The position numbers were made by a program, and so were the translations under genes. The notes under the pieces are model-generated. The model was not told the origin of the DNA, ran no database searches, and saw only the letters and a program-made list of their open reading frames with translations. This document shows positions 27,830 to 37,313 of a stretch of DNA of 64,000 bases, piece by piece (within the stretch, counting starts at the first letter, position 1; the number at the start of each line of letters is the position of its first letter). The stretch spans positions 94,310-158,309 of the forward strand of contig DAXETV010000013.1 in assembly GCA_051155775.1 (NCBI GenBank), given 5' to 3'. Origin of the DNA: CAYSCZ01 sp051155775 (GTDB taxonomy: Bacteria > Bacteroidota > Bacteroidia > Cytophagales > Cyclobacteriaceae).

Positions 27830-27903
27830 TTAAAAATAAAGTGCAATGATAAGATTTAATTAAATTAGACTGATGTCTATTATTTGACACTGGCCCTTAA
27901 AGA

Positions 27904-28350
27904 TTAGATTTCATAGCCAGAATCAATTTTAAGATTTTCGTTTATAGAACTATTTACTGCCATTTCATCACATCTTTCATTTTCAGGTTGTTCATTATGG
28001 CCTTTGATCCATTGTAACTTAATGTTATGATTTTTTGCGAGGCTAAGGTACCTTTCCCAAAGGTCTCTATTCTTTTTTCCCTTAAAACCTTTCTTGATCC
28101 AGTTTGTCAACCACCCTTTTTCAATTGCGTCAACCACATATTTTGAATCCGAGTAAATGACTATTTCCATTCCATCTTTCTTTAGGGCTTCTAAGCCGGC
28201 AATTACCGCCATTAGTTCCATTCTATTGTTGGTGGTTAGCCGATAGCCTGCAGAAAGTTCTTTGCGGTGGCCCTTATAAATAAGGATGACCCCATATCCT
28301 CCCGGACCTGGATTGCCCCTGGAGGATCCGTCTGTATACATTGTAATCAT
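27904..28350 (-). CDS. rnhA: Ribonuclease HI
   Basis: The enzyme cleaves RNA in RNA-DNA hybrids. All catalytic residues are present: Asp7 (MYTDGSSRGNPG), Glu45 (NNRMELMAVI), Asp68 (YSDSKYV), His118 (KGHNE) and Asp128 (ERCDEMA). At 148 residues it is a single-domain form like that of E. coli. It lies 14 bases after the aminotransferase gene, so it probably belongs to the aroQ-aminotransferase-rnhA transcript. Confidence 0.96.
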   Translation of the reverse strand: MITMYTDGSSRGNPGPGGYGVILIYKGHRKELSAGYRLTTNNRMELMAVIAGLEALKKDGMEIVIYSDSKYVVDAIEKGWLTNWIKKGFKGKKNRDLWERYLSLAKNHNIKLQWIKGHNEQPENERCDEMAVNSSINENLKIDSGYEI

Positions 28351-28364
28351 TCTGTAGTGAGCTT

Positions 28365-29435
28365 TTAATCGTAATTTCTTGAGATAAAATTTTGAAGCTG
28401 TTGTATTTCTTTAGTTTTTAGTGCAGGAAAATTAGCTATTCGGAAGGTATTCGACTTTAAATCTCCATATCCGTTACCCAGAATGAATCCGGCTTCTTTC
28501 GCTAAATTTTTAATTTCTTTAACTTTTGATTCCTTATCCATGATCAGAGTAATTACCGTTCTTGATCTTAGTTTTTCATTTTTAATTAAGAAACCTGGGT
28601 TGACTTGATTGTCAAGTAATTCTTTCCATGCTTCATACCGATCTGTAACTTTCTTATGATTGTGAGCTATACCTTTAGACGCTTTTTGGGTCCGCATCAA
28701 CAAATAAATATCCAGGACATTTGGTGTGTGATGAGTTTGCATTAATCTTGAATTTTTCAAGACAAAGCTTAAACTGTTATAGTGACTGGATTCATTTATC
28801 TCCAGGGTTTTTTGAATGGCATTGGGGGAAAGGATCATTACTGCCAGGCCGGCAGGTAAACCAAAGCATTTTTGTACAGAAGCGTACCAAATATCCGCCA
28901 GTTTGAAAGGGAGCTTGATGCCAGCCATAGAGGAGGTGGCATCTACGGCTATTAGGTTTTCAGGGTAGTCAGATCGCAGATCGCCAATAATTTCTGTGGT
29001 GACCTGGGTTCCATTTGAGGTTTCATTTTGGGTAAGGCAAACAATATTATCACTTGGAATACTTATCTTTTTTAATGAAGGAAGCTCCTGAAGATCATAT
29101 CGATGAGCTTCACAGTTAATATTAAGAAGTGTGGTGTAATCATACCATTTATGGCCAAAGGCTCCATTAAAGATATGATAGGATCCTAATTTTGAAGCAA
29201 GTGACTGAGCGATTATCTCCCAACATTCTGTAGCTGATGATACAAAAACTATTTCATAGTCTCTGGGGATGGACAATCGGGTTTTCAATATTTTTTTGGT
29301 TTCCTTAACCAGGGAAGTAAATTCTTCGCTCCTGTGGTTTAAGGAAACAATATTATTCATGTATGCCTCATAAATGTACTCCGGAATGTTCGAATATACC
29401 CTTGATGGTCCCGGATAAAATGAAACTTTAATCAT
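28365..29435 (-). CDS. Class V aminotransferase (SerC/alanine-glyoxylate aminotransferase-like)
   Basis: The 356-residue PLP enzyme begins with VSFYPGPSRVY, similar to phosphoserine aminotransferases, and has SLNHRSEEFTSLVKET. The PLP-binding lysine is in ADIWYASVQKCFGLPAGLA, preceded by AVDATSSMAGIKLP, the Asp that contacts the pyridine ring. It is related to SerC and to other small class V transaminases, and I cannot fix its substrate. The start overlaps the end of aroQ by eight bases. Confidence 0.85.
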   Translation of the reverse strand: MIKVSFYPGPSRVYSNIPEYIYEAYMNNIVSLNHRSEEFTSLVKETKKILKTRLSIPRDYEIVFVSSATECWEIIAQSLASKLGSYHIFNGAFGHKWYDYTTLLNINCEAHRYDLQELPSLKKISIPSDNIVCLTQNETSNGTQVTTEIIGDLRSDYPENLIAVDATSSMAGIKLPFKLADIWYASVQKCFGLPAGLAVMILSPNAIQKTLEINESSHYNSLSFVLKNSRLMQTHHTPNVLDIYLLMRTQKASKGIAHNHKKVTDRYEAWKELLDNQVNPGFLIKNEKLRSRTVITLIMDKESKVKEIKNLAKEAGFILGNGYGDLKSNTFRIANFPALKTKEIQQLQNFISRNYD

Positions 29436-29856
29436 TGACTAAAAAATAATTCAATGCTAGTTGGTATCCTGACAGGCCCAGACCAGAAATAATCCCAACA
29501 CAATGCTTACTTATGTAACTTTTTGATCTAAATGATTCCCGGGCAAAGATATTTGAAATATGCACTTCAATCACCGGGGCTGCCACCGCCGCGATAGCGT
29601 CAGCTATGGCTATGGAAGTATGGGTGTAGGCTGCAGCATTTAAAATTATACCATCATATTCATAACCCACCTGTTGTATTTTTTCTACTAACCCACCCTC
29701 ATGGTTAGATTGAAAATATTTCAGTTGCAGCGTATTAAATTTCTTCTTAAGCCCTTCAAAATAATCTTCAAAATTTCTGCTTCCATAGATATCAACTTCC
29801 CGCTTTCCCAATAAATTAAGATTTGGCCCATTGATGATCATTATCTTCTTCTCCAT
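29428..29856 (-). CDS. aroQ: 3-dehydroquinate dehydratase, type II
   Basis: AroQ carries out the third step of the shikimate pathway. The family core is clear: IINGPNLNLLGKREVDIYG with the catalytic Tyr in the flexible loop, SNHEGGLVEKIQ, LNAAAYTHTSIAIADAI, and EVHISNIFARESFRSKSYIS, which contributes the active-site His. I prefer ATG 29856 (142 residues); an ATG at 29871 would add MSNIH. The xerD start on the other strand is so close that the longer form would overlap it. Confidence 0.94.
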   Translation of the reverse strand: MEKKIMIINGPNLNLLGKREVDIYGSRNFEDYFEGLKKKFNTLQLKYFQSNHEGGLVEKIQQVGYEYDGIILNAAAYTHTSIAIADAIAAVAAPVIEVHISNIFARESFRSKSYISKHCVGIISGLGLSGYQLALNYFLVND

Positions 29857-29874
29857 ATGTATATTGCTCATATT

Positions 29875-30774
29875 ATGGAATGGGAATCATACATCAATCA
29901 ATTTAAAAATTACCTTCAACTTGAGCGTTCCCTGTCAATAAATTCAGTCGATGCATATACTCAAGATATATCAAAGCTATATCAATTTCTTGATATGAAA
30001 CAAAGATTGGTTGATCCGATTTCTGTGACCCAGTTGGATTTACAGGATTTCATTGAGTACATTCATGAGTTAGGGATGTCACCCCATACCCAGGCAAGGA
30101 TTTTATCAGGTATAAAATCGTTTTACAAATACCTCTTATTTGAAGGGATTATTGATAATGATCCTTCTTCTTTAATTGAAGCGCCAAAATTGGGGAGAAA
30201 GCTGCCTGATGTCTTGAGTTATCACGAAATAGAGCGGATGTTTTCCAATATAGACTTGTCACTTCCGGAAGGAGCCCGGAATCGTGCCATGCTGGAGGTA
30301 TTATATAGTTCCGGGCTGAGGGTAAGTGAATTAACTAATTTAAAAATAAGCAACATTCACAGTGATATTGGATTTTTAAGAATAATAGGAAAGGGTAATA
30401 AAGAGCGTTTGGTACCAATAGGCAGGGAGGCACTGAAGTTTTTAAATATTTATTTAAAAGAGGTTCGGGTTCATTTAAACATTCAGGAGCATCACCAGGA
30501 CTTTGCTTTTTTAAACAGAAGGGGAAAAAAACTGTCCAGGGTGATGGTTTTTATGATCATTAAAGATCTTGGGGCTTATGCCGCGATTAAAAAGAAAATT
30601 AGTCCACATACCTTTCGCCATTCTTTTGCCACGCACTTAATCGAAGGCGGTGCAGACCTCAGAGCTGTTCAGGAAATGCTAGGTCATGAGTCAATAACCA
30701 CCACTGAGATTTACACTCACCTGGACAGGGATTACCTTAAACAAATCATCATAGATTTTCATCCCAGAAACTAA
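29875..30774 (+). CDS. xerD: XerD-like tyrosine recombinase
   Basis: This is a chromosome-dimer-resolving recombinase. I start at ATG 29875 (299 residues); an upstream ATG at 29857 would add six residues and overlap aroQ. The SAM-like N-terminal domain has LQLERSLSINSVDAYTQD. Catalytic residues are Arg149 (SSGLRVSELT), Lys173 (GKGNKERLVPI), His245 and Arg248 (HTFRHSFATHL), His271 (LGHESITTTEIYTH) and Tyr280. No integrase-associated mobile genes are nearby and the context is housekeeping (ftsK 1.1 kb downstream), so the Xer role is favoured. Confidence 0.93.
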   Translation: MEWESYINQFKNYLQLERSLSINSVDAYTQDISKLYQFLDMKQRLVDPISVTQLDLQDFIEYIHELGMSPHTQARILSGIKSFYKYLLFEGIIDNDPSSLIEAPKLGRKLPDVLSYHEIERMFSNIDLSLPEGARNRAMLEVLYSSGLRVSELTNLKISNIHSDIGFLRIIGKGNKERLVPIGREALKFLNIYLKEVRVHLNIQEHHQDFAFLNRRGKKLSRVMVFMIIKDLGAYAAIKKKISPHTFRHSFATHLIEGGADLRAVQEMLGHESITTTEIYTHLDRDYLKQIIIDFHPRN

Positions 30775-30776
30775 AA

Positions 30777-31796
30777 ATGTACGCATTAATTAAAAATCTA
30801 TTATTTTCACTTCCACCGGAACGGGCACATTATCTCACACTAAATCTTTTCTCTGTACTTATTGATTTGCCAATAATTGGTCCTGGGATTAAAAGTCTAT
30901 TTCGATATGAAGACAGGTCACTTGAAAAAGACCTTTGCGGGTTGCACTTTATAAACCCTGTGGGTTTGGCTGCTGGATTTGATAAGAATGCGAAATATTT
31001 AAAAGTGTTTGACGCCTTAGGTTTCGGATTTGTTGAGATTGGCACTGTGACACCTAAAGCGCAACCTGGAAATCAAAAACCCAGGCTTTTTAGATTGCCC
31101 AAGGATGAAGCCTTAATCAACCGGCTGGGCTTTAACAATGAAGGTGTTGAGTCAGTAATTGAAAATTTAAAAAAATATAAGGGCAAGGCAATCGTTGGAG
31201 GTAACATAGGTAAAAATAAGGTCACCCCAAATGAAAAAGCAGTTGACGATTATATTTATTGTTTTGAAAAATTATATGATCATGTTGATTATTTCACTGT
31301 CAATGTGAGTTCACCAAATACACCTGGTTTAAGGTCACTGCAGGAAAAAAAACCACTGAAAGAAATTCTGAATACATTGATGGGGATTAAAAGAATGAAA
31401 GAGAATAATAAGCCTGTATTTCTTAAAATAGCACCGGATCTAAGTGAAAATCAGCTGGATGATATCTTAGCGATTGTTACAGAAACTCAAATAGACGGTG
31501 TTATAGCGACCAATACAACAATAGGTAGGGAAAAATTAAATACAGATAATAAAACGATTGACAGGTTTGCAAATGGTGGCCTGAGCGGAAAACCACTTAA
31601 GAAAAAATCCGATGAAGTAATTAACTATTTAGTGAAGAACTCTAAATTTCCTGTAATAGGTGTTGGAGGGATTTATGACTCACAGGTAGCCAAAGAAAAA
31701 ATGAATTTAGGGTGTGACCTGATACAACTTTATACCGGATTAATCTATCAGGGGCCATTTTTCATAAAAGCTATAAAAAAACAATTGGTGAATTGA
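30777..31796 (+). CDS. pyrD: Dihydroorotate dehydrogenase, quinone-dependent (class 2)
   Basis: PyrD oxidises dihydroorotate to orotate and passes electrons to the quinone pool. The N-terminal helical extension (residues 1-40) that reaches the membrane is present. FMN-site blocks are NPVGLAAGFDKNAKYL, GFGFVEIGTVTPKAQPGN and LGFNNEGVE. The catalytic Ser of class 2 lies in VNVSSPNTPGLRSL. GVGGIYDSQVAKEKM is the phosphate-binding end of the barrel. The length of 339 residues is typical. It starts two bases after xerD. Confidence 0.96.
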   Translation: MYALIKNLLFSLPPERAHYLTLNLFSVLIDLPIIGPGIKSLFRYEDRSLEKDLCGLHFINPVGLAAGFDKNAKYLKVFDALGFGFVEIGTVTPKAQPGNQKPRLFRLPKDEALINRLGFNNEGVESVIENLKKYKGKAIVGGNIGKNKVTPNEKAVDDYIYCFEKLYDHVDYFTVNVSSPNTPGLRSLQEKKPLKEILNTLMGIKRMKENNKPVFLKIAPDLSENQLDDILAIVTETQIDGVIATNTTIGREKLNTDNKTIDRFANGGLSGKPLKKKSDEVINYLVKNSKFPVIGVGGIYDSQVAKEKMNLGCDLIQLYTGLIYQGPFFIKAIKKQLVN

Positions 31797-31852
31797 TTTA
31801 TACTTCCCCTTCTTATTTATTCCAGAAAATCCAATTATCTAAATGCAAATCC

Positions 31853-31868
31853 TAATTTTGTATTTTTG
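31853..31868 (+). promoter_or_regulatory. Tandem -7-like elements upstream of ftsK
   Basis: TAATTTTG (31853-31860) and TATTTTTG (31861-31868) both fit TAnnTTTG perfectly and end 10-18 bases before the ftsK ATG. No TTTG -33 box is present at normal spacing, so the assignment is tentative, although two adjacent perfect matches in an 82-base gap are suggestive. Confidence 0.4.
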
Positions 31869-31878
31869 AGAAAGTTGT

Positions 31879-34482
31879 ATGGCAAAAAATACTTACAAAT
31901 CACCTAAAAATAAAAAGAAACGACCAACAGAGCCTAAAAAGCGGAAGGTGCTGGATAAAAGGTTCAGGTTGGCTTTTGGGTTTTTATTGCTTGCTATAAG
32001 TATTTTCCTGTTTTTTGCATTCATATCCTACTTATTTTCCGGGAAAGCAGATCAAAGCATTGTTGAAAGTGTGGCAGCCGAGGACATTAAAGAGATCAGG
32101 TTGGAAACCAAAAATATTTTTGGATGGATGGGTGCTGTTTCATCTTATTATTTCATCTTCCGATGGTTTGGACTGGCTTCATTTGTTATTCCTCCATTCT
32201 TATTCATTTTAAGCATTAAAATCCTATCTGATGTAGCAGTAATTCCCTTAGTGAAAGCCTTTTATTTTACTTTTTTCGTTCTCTTATGGGTAAGCGCCTC
32301 ATTTGGCAGTTATTTGATTTACACTGACGGGGTGGGGGCGATGGGATATTTAAGTGGAGCCATTGGCTATGAATTGGCACTATTTCTTGATGGTTTATTA
32401 GGATGGGGACTATTACTTTTATTGTTTGTGTCATTAGCCATATTCATAATTTACTTTTTTAACATTGATCGTTTAATCAGTCTTTCGATCACGCTTCCAA
32501 AAATTGATACAAAAGGAATTGCCAGGATTATTGATGATATGAAATGGAAGCGCGATAGTAAAGAATTGGACACCATCATCAGGAGTGTGAAAGAAGAAGT
32601 TGAAAATGAAGAAAATGAAGCCGATAGTGAGGAGGAAGTAAGTGAAATAGAAACCTGGACAGTTATAAAAAAGCCAGCCAAAAAAGTAAAAATTCAAGAG
32701 AATAAGGACATTCAGTTAGACGTTCAGCAAGAGCCTGAACCAAAAGGCCAAGGTATACAACAAGAAAATAAGAAAACACCTCCTGAGCGCTCTTCCGTTT
32801 CTAATGTCACATTCATAAAACCGGGTAATAAAGAAACCCCGCAGGATGAAACACATCATCAAAGCCAGGGGAACCATGTGAAAGATGAGGGCGACGAGGA
32901 GGAAATTGAGCTGGTGGTAGAACAAAATCAATCTGAAGAAGAAGACGACCATCAAATCGTTGAAAACGTCAACTACGATCCTACCCTTGACTTACCAAAT
33001 TATAAATACCCGGATGTTGACCTGCTCAATGATCATCCGGACAAAAAAGGAAAGGTTACCAAAGAGGAGTTAGAGCGCAATAAAGATAATATTGTTGAGA
33101 CACTGATAAATTTTAAGATCGGGATATCAAGCATCAAAGCAACCATTGGACCGACAGTGACCCTCTATGAGATTATACCTGAGGCGGGTGTGAAAATATC
33201 TAAGATAAAAAACCTTGAAGATGATATCGCATTAAGCCTTTCTGCATTGGGCATAAGGATCATAGCACCAATACCTGGAAAAGGTACCATCGGTATCGAA
33301 GTACCCAATCGAAACCGTGAATTGGTGGATATTAAATCGGTACTTAACACGGAAAAGTTTATGGAGAGCGACAAAGAACTTCCGGTTGTACTAGGTAAAA
33401 CCATCTCCAATGACCTATACATCACAGACCTGACTAAAATGCCTCACCTGCTGGTTGCAGGTGCTACAGGTCAGGGTAAGTCGGTGGGGATAAACGTACT
33501 TTTAAGTTCTTTGCTATATAAAAAGCATCCTTCCCAGTTAAAATTTGTGCTCGTAGACCCCAAGAAAGTAGAATTGACACTTTTCAATAAAATTGAAAGA
33601 CATTTTTTGGCTAAACTACCGGACAGTGAAGAGGCTATAATTACGGATACAAAAAAAGTGGTTAATACCCTAAATTCATTGTGCATTGAGATGGACAGCC
33701 GATATGATCTGCTGAAAGAAGCGCATTGCAGAAACTTGAAAGAATACAATAAAAAATTTATTAGCAGGCAATTAAACCCTAAAAAAGGCCATCGGTTTCT
33801 TCCTTATATCGTCCTCGTCATTGATGAATTATCTGACTTGATGATGACCGCCGGCAAGGAGATCGAAACACCAATAGCCAGGATTGCTCAATTAGCCAGG
33901 GCAGTTGGCATACATTTAATTGTAGCCACCCAGAGGCCATCTGTTAACGTTATTACGGGTATTATCAAAGCTAATTTTCCTGCCAGATTATCCTATCGTG
34001 TTACCTCAAAAGTAGATTCCAGAACAATATTGGATATGGGTGGAGCAGAACAACTCATAGGCATGGGTGATATGCTGCTGTCCAGCGGTTCAGAAGTGAT
34101 TAGAATGCAATGTCCATTTATTGATACAGATGAGGTTGAGCGGGTATGCGAATATATCGGTAGCCAGAGAGGTTATCATGATGCTTATCTCCTACCGGAA
34201 TACGTTGGTGATGATGAAGGAAACGATATTGGAGCCGTAAATCTAGATGAACGCGATAGCCTGTTTGATGATGCCGCAAGGTTAATCGTTATGCATCAGC
34301 AAGGATCTACTTCCTTAATCCAGCGCAAGATGAAATTAGGGTATAATCGTGCGGGAAGATTGATTGATCAATTGGAGGCGGCAGGTATTGTGGGCTCTTT
34401 TGAAGGAAGTAAAGCCAGGGAAGTTTTAATTTCAGATGAATATAGTTTGGAACAATTATTGAATAACCTAAATTCTAAATAG
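31879..34482 (+). CDS. ftsK: DNA translocase FtsK
   Basis: FtsK pumps DNA at the division septum and activates XerCD. The 867-residue protein has a basic N-terminal tail, four membrane helices (about residues 28-195), an acidic Glu-rich linker (about 230-370), and a RecA-like motor with Walker A GATGQGKSVG (about 528-537) and Walker B YIVLVIDELSDLMM (about 643). The C-terminal gamma domain (about 790-860), with LIQRKMKLGYNRAGRLIDQL, reads orienting DNA sequences. xerD is encoded just upstream, a fitting neighbour. Confidence 0.96.
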   Translation: MAKNTYKSPKNKKKRPTEPKKRKVLDKRFRLAFGFLLLAISIFLFFAFISYLFSGKADQSIVESVAAEDIKEIRLETKNIFGWMGAVSSYYFIFRWFGLASFVIPPFLFILSIKILSDVAVIPLVKAFYFTFFVLLWVSASFGSYLIYTDGVGAMGYLSGAIGYELALFLDGLLGWGLLLLLFVSLAIFIIYFFNIDRLISLSITLPKIDTKGIARIIDDMKWKRDSKELDTIIRSVKEEVENEENEADSEEEVSEIETWTVIKKPAKKVKIQENKDIQLDVQQEPEPKGQGIQQENKKTPPERSSVSNVTFIKPGNKETPQDETHHQSQGNHVKDEGDEEEIELVVEQNQSEEEDDHQIVENVNYDPTLDLPNYKYPDVDLLNDHPDKKGKVTKEELERNKDNIVETLINFKIGISSIKATIGPTVTLYEIIPEAGVKISKIKNLEDDIALSLSALGIRIIAPIPGKGTIGIEVPNRNRELVDIKSVLNTEKFMESDKELPVVLGKTISNDLYITDLTKMPHLLVAGATGQGKSVGINVLLSSLLYKKHPSQLKFVLVDPKKVELTLFNKIERHFLAKLPDSEEAIITDTKKVVNTLNSLCIEMDSRYDLLKEAHCRNLKEYNKKFISRQLNPKKGHRFLPYIVLVIDELSDLMMTAGKEIETPIARIAQLARAVGIHLIVATQRPSVNVITGIIKANFPARLSYRVTSKVDSRTILDMGGAEQLIGMGDMLLSSGSEVIRMQCPFIDTDEVERVCEYIGSQRGYHDAYLLPEYVGDDEGNDIGAVNLDERDSLFDDAARLIVMHQQGSTSLIQRKMKLGYNRAGRLIDQLEAAGIVGSFEGSKAREVLISDEYSLEQLLNNLNSK

Positions 34483-34500
34483 AAATATCAAAATCACATA

Positions 34501-35136
34501 ATGAAAATCTTAATATCCTTCCTTATCAGTTATTTTATTTTAACTAGTGCATCATTTGCTCAATACGATTCAAAAGCCAAGGCTATTCTGGACGCCATGA
34601 GCGCAAAATATAAAGCTATGCCAGCTTTTAGCGCTGATTTCCTTTACACACTGTCAAATCCAGATGAAGATCTGGACGAAAATTTTGAAGGGCAGATAGC
34701 TGTAAAAGATGATAAGTATCGGTTAGAGACAGAATCCCAGGTGGTCATTAACGATGGTGAAACCGTTTGGACCTACCTTCCTGAGGTTAATGAAGTTAAC
34801 ATTTCTGAATATGATCCGGAGGACCAGGAAATATCTTTGTCTAATATATTTTCATTATATGAAGAAGGTTTCAAATATCTCTTTTTAGAATCGTCTGAAG
34901 ATGGTACCATAAATGTTGTCGACCTGGTGCCGGAAGATAAAAACCTATCTTATTTCAAGATTAGAATGCAAATCACCAATAAAAATGAACTTAAATCCTT
35001 TAAAATTTTTGATAAAAACGGGAATAAATATATTTATGAAGTCAAAAATTTTGAGGAATTGAACAATTTAGAGAACTCGTATTTTACTTTTGATGCAGCA
35101 GAATATGAAGGCGTAGAGGTGATAGATTTTAGGTAA
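34501..35136 (+). CDS. lolA: LolA-like outer-membrane lipoprotein carrier
   Basis: LolA carries lipoproteins across the periplasm. The 211-residue protein has a signal peptide ending near SASFAQ. The mature part shows the half-barrel pattern of the family: AKYKAMPAFSADFLYTL, GQIAVKDDKYRLETESQVVINDGETVW, and EVNEVNISEYDPEDQEIS. The C-terminal strand is rich in Asn/Tyr/Phe. It lies 18 bases after ftsK, an arrangement also seen in E. coli, where lolA follows ftsK. Confidence 0.9.
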   Translation: MKILISFLISYFILTSASFAQYDSKAKAILDAMSAKYKAMPAFSADFLYTLSNPDEDLDENFEGQIAVKDDKYRLETESQVVINDGETVWTYLPEVNEVNISEYDPEDQEISLSNIFSLYEEGFKYLFLESSEDGTINVVDLVPEDKNLSYFKIRMQITNKNELKSFKIFDKNGNKYIYEVKNFEELNNLENSYFTFDAAEYEGVEVIDFR

Positions 35137-35159
35137 TAATTACTTTCTATTTTAGTAAA

Positions 35160-35977
35160 ATGAATAAAAAAGAACTTTTCAGCCAGACCAAAAAAAAAAA
35201 TCTTATCTGTGCATTGGCTTAGATGCTGATATAAACAAGATTCCTGCTCATCTTTTGTATGAGGAAGATCCGATCTTTGAATTTAATAAGCAGATCATAG
35301 AGGCCACAAATGAAAACTGTGTAGCCTATAAGTTGAACCTTGCATTTTATGAAACACAAGGTCATAAAGGCTGGCAATCACTTAAAAAAACACTTGACTA
35401 CATACCTAAGGATATTTTTACAATAGCTGATGCAAAAAGAGGTGATATAGGCAACACCTCTAAAAAGTATGCACAAGCATTTTTTGAACAGCTGAATTTT
35501 GATTGTCTCACCATTAATCCTTACATGGGTGAAGATTCAGTGAGTCCGTATCTTGAATATTCAGGTAAATGGGTTGCTTTGCTGGCACTGACCTCTAACC
35601 AGGGATCATCGGACTTTCAGGACCTTAAACTTGAAAATGGTCATCACCTTTATGAAGAAATCATCAGAATATCCAGAAATTGGGGAAGTGATCAGAATAC
35701 AATTTACGTGGTGGGGGCAACAAAATCAGAAAGATTAAATAAGGTCAGAGCAATTATTCCCAATCATTTATTACTCATACCCGGAGTAGGTGCCCAGGGT
35801 GGCGACTTAAAATCGGTCTCTGAGCAAGGCATGAACTCCAACTGTGGATTATTGGTCAACTCCTCCCGAGGGATTATTTATTCCAGGGATGGCAGGGACT
35901 TTGCTAAAGCAGCTAAAAATGCAGCCAGAGATGTGCAACAACATATGGAAGAGTATCTCCAGCTTTTTATGAAATGA
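35160..35977 (+). CDS. pyrF: Orotidine-5'-phosphate decarboxylase, split by a frame change at an A11 run
   Basis: PyrF makes UMP from OMP. From ATG 35160, 23 bases after lolA, the frame encodes MNKKELFSQTKKK, reaches a run of eleven As (35190-35200) and then hits TAG at 35220. One additional A moves translation into the long downstream frame and gives KKKKSYLCIGLDADINKIPA, the expected OMP-binding N-terminus. The total would be 272 residues, normal for the type 2 enzyme. The rest is intact: IADAKRGDIGNTSKKYA with the catalytic Lys and Asp, INPYMGEDSVSPYL, and IPGVGAQGGD. Starting at the later TTG (35255) would lose the GLDAD strand. The break is either slippage-corrected or a sequencing error. 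It overlaps the DUF2851 gene by four bases. Confidence 0.88.
35190..35200 (+). other. A11 homopolymer at the pyrF frame break
   Basis: Eleven consecutive As occupy codons 11-14 of pyrF. Twelve As would keep the whole gene in one frame. RNA polymerase slippage on runs of nine or more As is an established mechanism in AT-rich bacteria, so a fraction of transcripts could carry the restoring base. Confidence 0.7.
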
Positions 35978-37257
35978 AAGAAGAATTCTTGCATCACATC
36001 TGGCAGTTTCAAAAGTTTGAAAAACAAGGCCTTAAAACTACTGAAGGTCTTGATCTCAACATCATCCACCCAGGTATAACCAATCACAATGCAGGACCTG
36101 ATTTTCTAAATGCAAAAATTCAAATCGACAATGTCGAACTTTACGGCCATGTAGAAATTCATATTAATTCGAAGGACTGGAAAGGGCACAATCACCACTC
36201 AGACGAAAGTTATAATGCGGTCATACTTCATGTGGTCTGGAATAATGGTCTGGTTGCCAAGAGGCGGGATGATACCAATATACCTACTCTGGAGATCAAA
36301 AACCTGACAGACATCAGGCTCTATGATCATTACACCGCATTTCTTAATTCGCGGCAAAAGATTCCTTGTGCTAACCAGATCAATAAGGTGCCACTCATTG
36401 AGATTGAAAAAATGAAAGAGCGGGCCCTGATTTCCAGGCTACAGCATAAAAGTGAATGGATTAAGGAGGTATTGATAAAAAATAACTTTGATTGGGAAGA
36501 GACCAGCTATCAAATCTTAGGGAGAAACTTTGGTTTTAAGGTTAACCAGGACAGCTTTTTTGATTTGACAGCTTCCCTTCCGCTTAAGATCGTAAGAAAA
36601 CATCATGACCAACTAGTACAACTTGAATCGCTATTATTTGGGCAAGCTGGATTTCTGGAGGATTTAAATTCAGGTCAGGATTACCAAAAACAATTAAAAG
36701 ACGAGTACCGGTTCTTAAAAAGAAAATATGGTTTGATTAATAGCATTAACCTATCACAATGGAAATTTTCCAAAATCCGTCCATCGAACTTCCCATCACT
36801 GCGCATTGCTCAATTTGCCTCGGTATTAAATCGTATTCCCAATATTTTTTCACTATTTATAGACGGTGAAATAGAGGAAATCAAGATGAAGTTAAAAATT
36901 AAAACTTCAGAATATTGGAGAAATCATTATGACTTCGGGAAGTCCTGGAAGTCAAAAATTCAATACCTGGGTAAAGGTTCTATTGAAAACCTTATAATCA
37001 ATACCACTGTTCCTTTGCTTTTCATTTATGGCGATGAAACGAATGACGATAGATATAAAGAAAAAGCCCTTGATGCCTTGCAAAAAGTAGCCTCTGAAAA
37101 TAACAACATCATCCGCTTTTGGAGATCTATCGGGGTACCATCAAAAAATGCTTATGATAGCCAGTCAGTAATATCATTGTACAATTTTTACTGTAAAAAC
37201 AAACGGTGTCTTAATTGCTCGGTTGGGAATAAATTGATTGGATTCCATCCGACTTGA
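35974..37257 (+). CDS. DUF2851 family protein
   Basis: The 427-residue protein matches a Bacteroidota-specific family of unknown function. The conserved N-terminal block is EEFLHHIWQFQKFE, then INPG-like HPGITNHNAGPDFLNAKI and YGHVEIHINSKDWKGHNHH, which contains several conserved His and Asp residues and looks like a metal or nuclease site, though this is only a guess. The C-terminus has a short Cys cluster, CKNKRCLNCSVG, that could bind a metal. It is translationally coupled to pyrF (ATGA overlap). Confidence 0.85.
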   Translation: MKEEFLHHIWQFQKFEKQGLKTTEGLDLNIIHPGITNHNAGPDFLNAKIQIDNVELYGHVEIHINSKDWKGHNHHSDESYNAVILHVVWNNGLVAKRRDDTNIPTLEIKNLTDIRLYDHYTAFLNSRQKIPCANQINKVPLIEIEKMKERALISRLQHKSEWIKEVLIKNNFDWEETSYQILGRNFGFKVNQDSFFDLTASLPLKIVRKHHDQLVQLESLLFGQAGFLEDLNSGQDYQKQLKDEYRFLKRKYGLINSINLSQWKFSKIRPSNFPSLRIAQFASVLNRIPNIFSLFIDGEIEEIKMKLKIKTSEYWRNHYDFGKSWKSKIQYLGKGSIENLIINTTVPLLFIYGDETNDDRYKEKALDALQKVASENNNIIRFWRSIGVPSKNAYDSQSVISLYNFYCKNKRCLNCSVGNKLIGFHPT

Positions 37258-37266
37258 GGTCAAGGC

Positions 37267-37297
37267 TTTTCATTCAGTAAATTACCATCTAGCTTTG
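37267..37297 (+). promoter_or_regulatory. Putative promoter of the NeuD-type acetyltransferase gene
   Basis: TTTT (37267-37270, one base off the TTTG -33 box) is followed after 19 bases by TAGCTTTG (37290-37297), a perfect -7 match. The ATG is 17 bases further on. Both spacing and position are right for a Bacteroidota promoter. Confidence 0.55.
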
Positions 37298-37313
37298 TAT
37301 ATCAATTAAAGTT

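Noticed and set aside
29875..30774. Tyrosine recombinase as a mobile-element integrase
   Set aside because: No attachment-site duplication, tRNA or mobile genes flank it; its size, residues and linkage to ftsK fit the housekeeping Xer role.
35137..35254. Intergenic region of about 120 bases before pyrF
   Set aside because: Most of it is the frameshifted 5' end of pyrF, not a spacer.
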